The notes under the pieces: generated by a model
The model's database searches: none
What the model was told of the DNA's origin: nothing
What the model saw: only the letters and a program-made list of their open reading frames with translations
Program-made: the position numbers and the translations under genes
Source of the DNA: a virus
DNA length: 45,187 bases
Strand: one strand, 5' to 3'
Virus record (IMG/VR): IMGVR_UViG_3300032046_000054
Coordinates: 1 to 45,187 of that record
Shown: positions 14,626 through 22,171 of the stretch, in pieces
Numbering within the stretch: position 1 is the first letter of the stretch
How the letters are laid out: each line of letters begins with the position of its first letter

Positions 14626-15669
14626 ATGCTACCTGGAGAGCTAGACCTGTCACCCCCATGGGTGTCAGGAACACTGAAGATGGAGAGTAATACTATGGCC
14701 GAACATCAGCCCAGTATCACACTTGCAGAGCACGAAGAGATGTCAGAGCATCGTGCACACAAGATCAAGCGTGCTGTAAAGGACCTTGGTCACAAAATTA
14801 ATATCTTTAAAGAAGGCAGTGACGGTATGGATAGCGTAGCAGCAATTTTGCCAGCAATCATGGCAGCACAAAAAGACGGTTCTGGTTCAGCGGTTGGCGC
14901 AGGGGCTCTTGGTTTCGTCGCGGGTGCAGTATTGGGCGGTCGTGGAGGCCTCTTAGGCGGCGCTGGTGCAGTTGCTGATGGTGGTTGTGTTACGCCTACT
15001 CAACTTACAACAGCACTTTCTGGCGTTACTGATACCTTGCAGAACTCTGCGCTGCTAACAGCTATTGGTAATACTACCTCTGCTGTGCAGTTAGCCGAGT
15101 CACAAACACAGTTGGCATTAGCCGGTGCCATGTCAGAGTTGACTTCTGTTAACACCACTAACCAAGCAGCTAACGCTGCAGGTCAAGCCGCGATTAATAA
15201 AAATATCAGTGAAGCAATTGCAAGCGCTTTAACTGGTCAAAATAACATTAATCAAAATGTTTCTGCACAAGCTACTTTGAACTTGATTGCAACTAAAGAA
15301 GCCCAGTTTGCAAATCAATTAGCAGTTTCAAACAGCACAAAAGAAATTTTGGCTGCATTGAACGATCAAAATATGGCTAATCTGCAGCGTCAGCTTACTG
15401 TTGCCGAGTCTGCTCTTGCAGAATCACGTAGTGCTTCCCGTGAGCATGTCAATACCTTGACAATCACAAACACAAATACCAATACCGCAACTGCGATTGC
15501 TGCACAGCAACAATCTCAAGCACAACTGCAGGCTATCCTGCAGCTTGCTGCCCAAGTACAAAACTGCCATGCAGAAGTTCAATCTGTACGTCAAGGTCAG
15601 GTAACGTTTAATAGTGGTACAATGACTGGTGCAGGTAATCAAACAGCAGCAAATACTAAAGTTGCTTAA
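14626..15669 (+). CDS. Ala/Gln/Asn-rich helical protein, probably virion-associated (347 aa)
   Basis: Start 14626 has AGGAG 7 bases upstream; in-frame ATGs at 14680 and 14695 also have GGAG nearby. A glycine-rich hydrophobic segment (AGALGFVAGAVLGGRGGLLGGAGA, about 87-110) could insert in a membrane. The following 200 residues are low-complexity helix rich in Ala, Thr, Asn and Gln (ALAGAMSELTSVNTTNQAAN), likely coiled coil, ending in a QVTFNSGTMTGAGNQT strand. The layout resembles internal virion or ejection proteins. Upstream TGGCCAAT occurs twice. Function by context only. Confidence 0.6.
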   Translation: MLPGELDLSPPWVSGTLKMESNTMAEHQPSITLAEHEEMSEHRAHKIKRAVKDLGHKINIFKEGSDGMDSVAAILPAIMAAQKDGSGSAVGAGALGFVAGAVLGGRGGLLGGAGAVADGGCVTPTQLTTALSGVTDTLQNSALLTAIGNTTSAVQLAESQTQLALAGAMSELTSVNTTNQAANAAGQAAINKNISEAIASALTGQNNINQNVSAQATLNLIATKEAQFANQLAVSNSTKEILAALNDQNMANLQRQLTVAESALAESRSASREHVNTLTITNTNTNTATAIAAQQQSQAQLQAILQLAAQVQNCHAEVQSVRQGQVTFNSGTMTGAGNQTAANTKVA

Positions 15670-15681
15670 TAGCTAACTAAC

Positions 15682-15703
15682 AAGAGGGAGGACGCTCCTT
15701 CTT
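15682..15703 (+). terminator. Intergenic hairpin, possible weak terminator
   Basis: AAGAGGGAG (15682-15690) pairs with CTCCTTCTT (15695-15703) over 9 bp (one G-U) around loop GACG, followed by CTACTTTATT. The weak T tract suggests partial termination or a processing site. Confidence 0.4.
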
Positions 15704-15722
15704 CTACTTTATTGAGGTCTCT

Positions 15723-15920
15723 ATGTTAGACGATCTACTATTAGGTAAGCAAGTGCTTACTGCTGTTGGCGGTTGTATTAATGAGGAAGAGCAAGAGATT
15801 CTATCAGAATTCAGAAGTCATATGCCTGCTTTTATGTCCACACAGGACGGTAAGGACGCAGTGCAGTTATTATGTGCTGAGTTTATAAAGTATCTAGAGG
15901 TAACTGTAGGGACTGAATAA
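15723..15920 (+). CDS. Small protein of unknown function (65 aa)
   Basis: Acidic helical protein (NEEEQEILSEFRSHMPAFM). Its TAA overlaps the next ATG by one base. In the head-gene cluster but with no recognised family. Contains one TCCACAC copy (15837). Confidence 0.6.
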   Translation: MLDDLLLGKQVLTAVGGCINEEEQEILSEFRSHMPAFMSTQDGKDAVQLLCAEFIKYLEVTVGTE

Positions 15921-16099
15921 TGAGCCTATTTACATCAATTAAGCTGATAGTTGTGTCCTTATACCTATGGGTTACCTTTGACCTAGTGTATGGGCTATCT
16001 CACAACGCTCGCAGTATATTCTATGGTACAGTAGGGGCCATGTTTGCCTTATTCTATCCAAAGAGCCTTGTTAAGAGGCTGATTGACCATTTAAGCTAA
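15920..16099 (+). CDS. Small membrane protein (59 aa)
   Basis: ATG overlaps the preceding stop. Two hydrophobic segments (LIVVSLYLWVTFDLVYGL and IFYGTVGAMFALFYP) separated by a short polar turn (SHNARS) predict a helical hairpin in the inner membrane; the end is basic (KSLVKRL). Position in the head cluster is unusual for a lysis gene; superinfection exclusion is one possibility. Confidence 0.6.
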   Translation: MSLFTSIKLIVVSLYLWVTFDLVYGLSHNARSIFYGTVGAMFALFYPKSLVKRLIDHLS

Positions 16100-16115
16100 T
16101 AACCCGCTAATACTG

Positions 16116-16170
16116 CATACATCGGTAGGCTTTAAGCTGTATAATCTTCATTGATTGTGTCCAGTGGACA
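16116..16170 (+). promoter_or_regulatory. Possible promoter and TGTCCA palindrome before the scaffold gene
   Basis: CATACA (16116-16121), 18-bp spacer and TATAAT (16140-16145), followed by the perfect palindrome TGTCCAGTGGACA (16158-16170). The palindrome shares TGTCCA with the operator cluster at 5271-5343, which may be coincidence. Confidence 0.4.
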
Positions 16171-16190
16171 CTAACCTTGGAATCTGCAAC

Positions 16191-16841
16191 GTGCCTAAAT
16201 ATACTGATGAAGCTAACGTCGTGTTCGACACTGGTGATGTTACTATCAAAGAAATTCAAGACGAAATCAAACGCCTGCAGACGCATAACACTACGCTACT
16301 TGGTGAAAAGCGTTCTGAAGCAGACAAGCGTCGTGTAGCTGAAGAAGCTACAGCGTCAGCAGTAGCTGAAGTTGTAACAGTTAAGTCTTCTGTAGAAGCT
16401 GAATGGACCACTAAGATCACTGCTAAGGATGCTGAGTTAGCTGCCGCTTCTACACTGGCTGAGAAGTATAAAACATCTGCGCTTAGCTTAGCTATTGACT
16501 CGCCGGCGCGTGAACTTGCAACAACGCTTACTACTGCACCAGACTTAGCTCTTCCACACATTAAGTCACGCCTATCTGCTGAAATTGGTGCTGATGGTAG
16601 CATTGTTACTAAGGTATTAAGTAAAGACGGCAAAGCGTCAGATATGACCCTCGATGCACTGATGGCTGAGCTTATTGCAGACCCAAAGTTGACTCCAATT
16701 ATGAAAGCCAGCCAAGCTAGTGGCGGTGGCGGCGGACCCCGAGGTGGTAGTGGTCATCAGGCCAGTACCAAACCAAAAACCGAAACAGTTGCTGAAGCTA
16801 CAGCTCGTCGTATTGCTGAACGTGCTGCCGCTGGCAAATAA
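16191..16841 (+). CDS. Capsid scaffolding protein
   Basis: 216 aa from GTG 16191. Highly charged and Ala/Glu/Lys-rich with a long coiled coil (about 25-100), then a domain with LPHIKSRLSAEIG, a glycine-rich linker (GGGGGPRGGSG) and a basic helical tail (EATARRIAERAAAGK). This layout, directly before the major capsid gene, is that of scaffolding proteins whose C-terminal basic helix binds the coat protein. A frame extension upstream (from 16155) lacks a ribosome site. No protease gene was seen. Confidence 0.75.
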   Translation: MPKYTDEANVVFDTGDVTIKEIQDEIKRLQTHNTTLLGEKRSEADKRRVAEEATASAVAEVVTVKSSVEAEWTTKITAKDAELAAASTLAEKYKTSALSLAIDSPARELATTLTTAPDLALPHIKSRLSAEIGADGSIVTKVLSKDGKASDMTLDALMAELIADPKLTPIMKASQASGGGGGPRGGSGHQASTKPKTETVAEATARRIAERAAAGK

Positions 16842-16850
16842 GGATTCAAA

Positions 16851-17849
16851 ATGGCTTTGTCTGATCTGCAAGTCTTCCAAGAGGAAGCGTATACAGCAAT
16901 GGTGGAAACTCTCCACATTAACATTGATCTGTTTAATCAAGCTACACAAGGTGGCCTAATTCTAGCACCTGCTGTTCATATGGGTGACTTCTCTACTGAA
17001 ACCTTCTGGAAAATTACCGAAGGTCTGGTACGTCATCGTGACCCATATAAGAAAGATGGTTCCGTCCCTTCGAAAGAACTTTCGATGGGTACAAAAACGT
17101 CTGTTCGCTACGCATCTGGTACGCCAGAACTGCGTATGGACGCTACTTGGATGAACTGGATTCAACGTGCACCTGTTGAAGCAGCCATCGTATTTGGCCG
17201 TCAGCTTGCTGAACAACGCCTACGCGATCAGTTATACACAGCGTTAGGTTGCTTTATTGGTGCTGTAAGCTCACATGGTAAAATGGTTTATGACCATGGT
17301 GCCGCTGCAGGTGCAGAAAATGACGGTAAAGCTTGCTTGCAGGCTATGCTACGCGGTGCAGCTAAATTTGGTGATGAAGCAGACAATGTAAACTGCTGGG
17401 TAATGTCGTCTAAGTCTCAAGTTGACATCTACGAGCAAACACTTTCAAATGAAAACCGTTTATTCAGCTTCGGTAACGTTATTGTAAACTCTGATGCGCA
17501 AGGTCGTCCGATCATCTCTACAGATGCGGCTCCTCTGTACGTAGCAAGTCCTGACGCAGGTACGACACCAGATAAATACTACCTGTGTGGACTTACCTCA
17601 GGTGCTATTGTTCTTGAGCCAAACAATGACTTTAATGCTGCTACCAATAACCTAACTGGTAATGAAAATATTAAGACTACCTACCAGGCTGAGTGGTCTG
17701 AGCAGATCGGTATTAAGGGCTTCACCTGGGATACAGCTGCTGGTGGTAAGAACCCAGACTATACCAAGCTTACTACCGGTTCAAACTGGGACCAGGTAGA
17801 TGGTCTAAACGATAAGACTATTGCTGGCTGCCTTGTAATTACAAAGTAA
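16851..17849 (+). CDS. Major capsid protein
   Basis: 332 aa, AAGGAT upstream of ATG. It follows the scaffold gene and is followed by a strong terminator, as usual for the most abundant late protein. The sequence (FSTETFWKITEGLVRHRD...RRAPVEAAIVFGRQLAEQ-like region, ...QAEWSEQIGIKGFTWD near the end) fits HK97-fold coat proteins of phages with DUF4055 portals. It builds the icosahedral shell. Confidence 0.85.
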   Translation: MALSDLQVFQEEAYTAMVETLHINIDLFNQATQGGLILAPAVHMGDFSTETFWKITEGLVRHRDPYKKDGSVPSKELSMGTKTSVRYASGTPELRMDATWMNWIQRAPVEAAIVFGRQLAEQRLRDQLYTALGCFIGAVSSHGKMVYDHGAAAGAENDGKACLQAMLRGAAKFGDEADNVNCWVMSSKSQVDIYEQTLSNENRLFSFGNVIVNSDAQGRPIISTDAAPLYVASPDAGTTPDKYYLCGLTSGAIVLEPNNDFNAATNNLTGNENIKTTYQAEWSEQIGIKGFTWDTAAGGKNPDYTKLTTGSNWDQVDGLNDKTIAGCLVITK

Positions 17850-17866
17850 TGCAGTAGCTTTAAGAC

Positions 17867-17893
17867 AATGGGAGCTACGGCTCCCATTTTTTA
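17867..17893 (+). terminator. Strong intrinsic terminator after the capsid gene
   Basis: AATGGGAGC (17867-17875) pairs with GCTCCCATT (17880-17888) around loop TACG closed by C-G, a UNCG-type tetraloop, then a T run. Probably sets the high ratio of coat to neck transcripts by partial termination. Confidence 0.88.
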
Positions 17894-17904
17894 TAGGTGA
17901 TACC

Positions 17905-18387
17905 ATGATTATTGTAGAAGATGGTACAGTAGTGGACGGTGCTAATAGCTACGCGTCTGTTGCTCAATTACTCATGTATATCATGACTCGATACCCTGAG
18001 GACACAATTACTGTTCCACAGTGTGAGGCACTATTGCTCAGAACTATGCCTTTCATTGAACAGTATAACTTTAAGGGTTATCCTGTTACGCCTTTCCACA
18101 CAGTTAAATGGCCAAGAAAAGATATTTGCTTCTTACCGTGTGTCATGTGGCCTGAAGGTAAGATCCCACCTCAGCTAGTAGAAGCTCAGCTTAGCCTTAG
18201 CCTTGGCATTCACCTAGAAGGCGATGAGGCTATCACACCTCCACAGAATATTCGCCGGGAGAAAGTAGGTCAGGTTGAAGTAGAGTTTTACTCTAATGGT
18301 GGTGTTGGTACTGAGTCGGTGTATCAGCAACAAGCCATTGCAGCATTACGGCCTTTCACTGACTACCTTAGAAGCATCCGTGTATGA
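17905..18387 (+). CDS. Head-tail connector protein (DnaT-like family)
   Basis: 160 aa. The opening IIVEDGTVVDGANSYASVAQL and later VKWPRKDI match the phage family labelled DnaT-like, which in many genomes lies after the capsid gene and acts as an adaptor under the portal. Overlaps the next gene by four bases. The DnaT name is historical; a neck role is inferred from place. Confidence 0.75.
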   Translation: MIIVEDGTVVDGANSYASVAQLLMYIMTRYPEDTITVPQCEALLLRTMPFIEQYNFKGYPVTPFHTVKWPRKDICFLPCVMWPEGKIPPQLVEAQLSLSLGIHLEGDEAITPPQNIRREKVGQVEVEFYSNGGVGTESVYQQQAIAALRPFTDYLRSIRV

Positions 18388-18812
18388 GTGTCAAGATAAC
18401 ACGTAATGGCAATTATGTTAAGGCGCTTAGCCGATATGATAACTTGCCAACATTACACCTTGGGGTTACAAGAAAGAACTCTCCTCGTGATGACGATACC
18501 ACTAATGCTATGCTACTAGGCTACCACCAGTTTGGTACAGAGAATATGCCGGCACGTAGGCCTCTTAATGTGCTTAAGACTGATAAAGGCTTTAGGGATG
18601 CTCTTCGTATTGCCGTTAAGCTTGCTGAGCCAGGTGTGATGAAGCTTGCGGGTGTCTACGGTGTGGATGCCATCAAAGGTGCAATAATGGCTGGGCTGTC
18701 TCCGGCAGTAAAGGCAAGTACAATTGATGACAGGCGTGAAAGTAAAGACCCTACACCTCTTATCGACACAAAGCAGTTTATTAACTCAATTAGTTTTGAG
18801 GTTAAAAAATGA
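18384..18812 (+). CDS. Head-tail joining protein (HK97 gp10-like)
   Basis: 142 aa. LGYHQFGTENMPARRPL near the middle is the hallmark of tail-completion proteins of the HK97 gp10 class, followed by a helix (AIKGAIMAGLSPAVK) and TPLIDTKQFINSISFEV, which closes such proteins. It likely helps join neck and tail. Coupled by overlaps on both sides. Confidence 0.75.
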   Translation: MSVKITRNGNYVKALSRYDNLPTLHLGVTRKNSPRDDDTTNAMLLGYHQFGTENMPARRPLNVLKTDKGFRDALRIAVKLAEPGVMKLAGVYGVDAIKGAIMAGLSPAVKASTIDDRRESKDPTPLIDTKQFINSISFEVKK

Positions 18813-19192
18813 CAATGCTTAAACCTAGTAGACTACTCCTTAAGAGTCGGTTTACACAGCTATACAAGGTACGTATCAGAGACTTTACCCGTGAAGACGA
18901 TGGGTCCGGCACTGATTTGTATATAGAAAAGAAAGATGTAAGAATGTCAATCCAGCCACTTGACAAAGCTAACGACGAGTTAAAGTCGTATGACTCAGGC
19001 GAACGCGTGCAAGACAAGGCCGTATTTTATACACAGATGATTCTCAATGCTGGAGACATGTTTTTCTTTGATAACTCCTGGTTCAGGGTTACTAAACCAA
19101 ACTATAGAGGTGCGTATGGATTCAGTGACGGTGAAGGCACTAGATTTACAGGGCCTAATACTCCTGGTTCAAAAGGCTTTGTCGTTACCTGA
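18809..19192 (+). CDS. Neck / head-closure protein
   Basis: 127 aa, beta-rich (DVRMSIQPL...FYTQMILNAGDMFFFDNSWFRV), located between joining protein and tail terminator, the usual slot of the head-closure or stopper protein that seals the portal channel. Its last 77 bases overlap the next gene in another frame. Assignment mostly by order. Confidence 0.6.
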   Translation: MTMLKPSRLLLKSRFTQLYKVRIRDFTREDDGSGTDLYIEKKDVRMSIQPLDKANDELKSYDSGERVQDKAVFYTQMILNAGDMFFFDNSWFRVTKPNYRGAYGFSDGEGTRFTGPNTPGSKGFVVT

Positions 19193-19634
19193 GGGCTCTG
19201 TACGGTTGTCTAATGAAGCCTTCCCATCAGGCAATGAGCCGTATGTTACGATAGAGCAGCATACTGATATACGGACAACATCAACTGCAACAAAGTTCGA
19301 TCCCATTAAAGAGATTACTACTTTAACCACTAGTAAAAATACCACTTTATCGGTCAATGCTTATGGTGCTAATGCTTTTGCGTTATTAAATAAGCTTAGG
19401 GATTTACTTTCAGCAGCGCCTATGATAAAATCAGGACTTAGAAAGCTCGGGTTAGGCGCTCTTTCTTTTTCTGCAGTCAGAGATATTTCTGCGTGGGCTC
19501 CGCCAAGTTTTGAGCATAGAGCGGTATTTGAGGTTGAGCTCTTATATGTACATAAAATCAATGTAGATACTAAGCGACTTGAGCGGATTGATATTAATAT
19601 TAACGGTATTGAGTGTTCCGTGGGGATAGACTAA
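19116..19634 (+). CDS. Tail terminator protein
   Basis: 172 aa. ATG 19116 with GAGGTG upstream is preferred over a longer reading from 19047. VRLSNEAFPSGNEPYVTIE, then a long strand-rich middle and NAYGANAFALLNKLRDLL fit the neck/tail-terminator family that caps contractile tail tubes. Its TAA overlaps the sheath ATG. The 77-base overlap with the preceding gene is long for this genome. Confidence 0.7.
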   Translation: MDSVTVKALDLQGLILLVQKALSLPEGSVRLSNEAFPSGNEPYVTIEQHTDIRTTSTATKFDPIKEITTLTTSKNTTLSVNAYGANAFALLNKLRDLLSAAPMIKSGLRKLGLGALSFSAVRDISAWAPPSFEHRAVFEVELLYVHKINVDTKRLERIDININGIECSVGID

Positions 19635-21145
19635 TGACTTTACCAATTTCAGAAGTTGTAAACGTAAAGCTGAGTAATGTACCAACAGCTGAGTCACAAC
19701 GTAACTTCGGCATGCTGGCTCTGCTGTCCAGTGAGTATAAAAACTCACAAGTGAAGGACGAGCCTTACGTTATTGTAGCAACGCAGGATGATGTTGATCT
19801 TGCCTTTGGTACCAACTCAAAAACTGCGGCTGCTTGCCGTCCGTTTATGAGTCATACACCACGACCATCAACATTAGTTATTGGTCCTATTGATCGTACA
19901 CCTAAGGCATCTGCATCTGCACCAGCGACTAAGTCCACACTAACAAGCGGTACTATTACTGACTTTTCAGCTATCCAGGATTTAGGCGCAGACGCGCAAC
20001 TTACCCTATTGATTAACGGTACACTGCGTACTGTGATTGATCTTGACTTCACAGATGCTGATGATGTGGCAAAGACTGTTGCAGTATTAGCACCTAAATT
20101 TGCAACATACGCAGTTGTGTCAGCGCTTGTTGGCAAGATTGTATTTACTGCAGTAACTGCAGGCTTTGGCTCTATTGATGCTACACCTACTGAAGCAGCG
20201 CCAAGTGGTAAAGATTCTTACCTTGCACTTATGCTGTCATCTGGCCTAGGTGCCGTTGTTGTAGCAGGCAAAGATGCTATTCCGTCTGGTGCACCTGAAC
20301 AGACTGAGAATGAGGCTATTGAAGCCTTTACTCAAGTCTATCCTGAGTGGTATGCTATGACATTTGTTGAGAATATTCTCACTGATGAGGCTATCTTTAA
20401 TACTGGTATTTATATCCAGTCACTTGATAAGCGTATTATGGGCTTGTCTACAAGTAAGGCCGGTCACTTAACTCCTGATGGTACAAACCCCTTCAAGAAG
20501 CTATTTGATGCTTTAGCTAACCGCACTTGTGCAGTTTACCATAAGTCAGAGCCTTACGCGCATATGGCTGCTCTTGCTGAAATGTTGGCTGTAAACTTTG
20601 AAGGTACAAAGACTGTTAAGACTCTGAAGTTCAAGACTGCCACAGGTGTTGTTTCAGATAATCTTGATATCACTACAGCTAAAAAAGCCTTTGCTCTCGG
20701 TCTGAATGTTTACACGTACTATGGCAGCTCACCGATGTTCTCTGAAGGTACGATGATTGGTAAGAATCGTTACTTTGATGAAATTCATTGGCTTGACTGG
20801 CTTGTTGATGCTGTTCAGAAGAATGTGTTTAATGCCTTATACCAAACACCTACACAAATTGATTTAACTGACGCTGGTACTGCTAAGCTTCTTGCACGTG
20901 TAACTGAGATTGCTGAAAAAGGCGTTGGCAATGGCGGTGCAGCCCCTGGTGTATGGCGTATTGACGGCTTTGGTACATTACAGCGTGGTGACTTCCTTGA
21001 AGAAGGTTATTATGCTTGGGCTGACACAGTTGCTAACCTGTCAGACACTGACGTTGAAAACCGCAAGGGCCCTACGATGTACCTTGCTATCAAGCGTGCT
21101 GGTGCAGTTCATAAATCAGAAGTTATTATCGGCTTTAGCCGCTAA
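19634..21145 (+). CDS. Tail sheath protein (DUF3383)
   Basis: 503 aa. PISEVVNVKLSNVP at the N-terminus, repeated beta domains (IDLDFTDADDVAKTVA) and a C-terminal MYLAIKRAGAVHKSEVIIGF match DUF3383 proteins, the contractile sheaths of a subset of myophages. It surrounds the tube and contracts on infection. GGGGA precedes the start. Followed by the tube gene, as usual. Confidence 0.85.
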   Translation: MTLPISEVVNVKLSNVPTAESQRNFGMLALLSSEYKNSQVKDEPYVIVATQDDVDLAFGTNSKTAAACRPFMSHTPRPSTLVIGPIDRTPKASASAPATKSTLTSGTITDFSAIQDLGADAQLTLLINGTLRTVIDLDFTDADDVAKTVAVLAPKFATYAVVSALVGKIVFTAVTAGFGSIDATPTEAAPSGKDSYLALMLSSGLGAVVVAGKDAIPSGAPEQTENEAIEAFTQVYPEWYAMTFVENILTDEAIFNTGIYIQSLDKRIMGLSTSKAGHLTPDGTNPFKKLFDALANRTCAVYHKSEPYAHMAALAEMLAVNFEGTKTVKTLKFKTATGVVSDNLDITTAKKAFALGLNVYTYYGSSPMFSEGTMIGKNRYFDEIHWLDWLVDAVQKNVFNALYQTPTQIDLTDAGTAKLLARVTEIAEKGVGNGGAAPGVWRIDGFGTLQRGDFLEEGYYAWADTVANLSDTDVENRKGPTMYLAIKRAGAVHKSEVIIGFSR

Positions 21146-21156
21146 AAGGACGTATT

Positions 21157-21591
21157 ATGTCGATTTTTGATCCTTCACAAATGTCAGTCATCATTGATGG
21201 CCGAGCTATCACTACTTGGGGTGAGAAGGGCGATATGCTCACGCTTACTCCAGGAGTACCTGCTGGTACTTACACAATGGGCGCTGACGGTAAAGGGGTC
21301 TTTGTTAATGATCCTGATAAGTCAGCCACTCTTGTACTTAACTTGCCGCAGCACTCGCCTGACAATAAATGGCTTATGCAGCAGCAAGCTATTCAGCGGA
21401 ACTCAATCCGTAGCTTTGTCCCTAAGCGTCTTGAAATTAAGGACTTGCTCAATGATGACGTAGTGACAGCATCTAAGGGTTATTTTACAGAAGTGCCACC
21501 GTATGCCCGTGGTACCAATGCTAACAACACTGTGTGGACTCTTGTCTTTGAGTCACACTCACAGAATCTTGCAGAAGGGTTTGGTAACTAA
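21157..21591 (+). CDS. Tail tube protein (DUF3277)
   Basis: 144 aa. FDPSQMSVIIDGRAITTWGEKG and the closing WTLVFESHSQNLAEGFGN are typical of DUF3277 tube proteins. Hexameric rings stack into the inner tail tube. AAGGA ribosome site; its stop overlaps the chaperone start by one base. Confidence 0.87.
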   Translation: MSIFDPSQMSVIIDGRAITTWGEKGDMLTLTPGVPAGTYTMGADGKGVFVNDPDKSATLVLNLPQHSPDNKWLMQQQAIQRNSIRSFVPKRLEIKDLLNDDVVTASKGYFTEVPPYARGTNANNTVWTLVFESHSQNLAEGFGN

Positions 21592-21983
21592 TGGAAATTA
21601 CTCCACTTGATGTTAATGATAACAAAGCCACACTGGTGATTGACGGTGTATCTTATATCTACTCAATGGCAAATGCAGAACCTGCTTACAAAGCGTTTAA
21701 GGCTGCATGTGCGGTTATTAAGGACGCAAGCAAGGACTCTGATATTCTTGCAGTAATCGCAAGTAATATCGGTCACCCAGCTATTGATAATTGTGAAAAG
21801 CTTGTTCGCAATAACTTGGTTGTGTCTGTACCAAAAGATAACGGTGAAGTAGAGACCTTTAAGGTTAACGACCGATTTGACTCTCACTTTAATAAGCACC
21901 GTAAGCATCTGCTTGTTGTTATGTTTAATGGACTAAAGTACCAGTTCGGGGATTTTTTCGACATGAGCGGGCTTGGCCTGTAA
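21591..21983 (+). CDS. Tail assembly chaperone, short (G-like) form
   Basis: 130 aa, read without frameshift. Sits between the tube and tape measure genes, where tail assembly chaperones lie. Near its end the frame crosses the heptamer T TTT TTC (21953-21959), which allows a -1 shift into a longer product. The short form ends MSGLGL. It should bind the tape measure protein and recruit tube subunits. Confidence 0.8.
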   Translation: MEITPLDVNDNKATLVIDGVSYIYSMANAEPAYKAFKAACAVIKDASKDSDILAVIASNIGHPAIDNCEKLVRNNLVVSVPKDNGEVETFKVNDRFDSHFNKHRKHLLVVMFNGLKYQFGDFFDMSGLGL

Positions 21984-22171
21984 CCGATAAGGCAGAAAAG
22001 AACCAGTTCATAACGGACTGGTTCATTTTTGGTCCTATATCCGAAGGTTACTGCACGTTGCATGAGTTAAGAACAGTATATAACCTTGTAGACTTACTTC
22101 AGTTCAACAATGCTATGTACGAAAGGGCTAAGGCTGTTAAGGACGAGCAGAATGTCAACAACAATCGATGA
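21591..22171 (+). CDS. Tail assembly chaperone, frameshifted (GT-like) form
   Basis: A -1 shift at T TTT TTC (21953-21959) after codon 123 adds 70 codons (RHERAWPVTDKAEKNQF and onward) ending at TGA 22169-22171, for about 193 aa. The extension overlaps the tape measure start by 20 bases and reads as a normal acidic/aromatic protein (TDWFIFGPISEGYCTLHEL). This is the lambda G/GT arrangement, widely conserved in long-tailed phages. A hairpin at 22000-22024 lies 41 bases downstream, farther than typical stimulators. Confidence 0.82.
22000..22024 (+). terminator. Hairpin in the chaperone extension
   Basis: GAACCAGT (22000-22007) pairs with ACTGGTTC (22017-22024), followed by ATTTTT. It lies in the GT extension before the tape measure gene; it may attenuate transcription or affect frameshifting. 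Confidence 0.4.
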
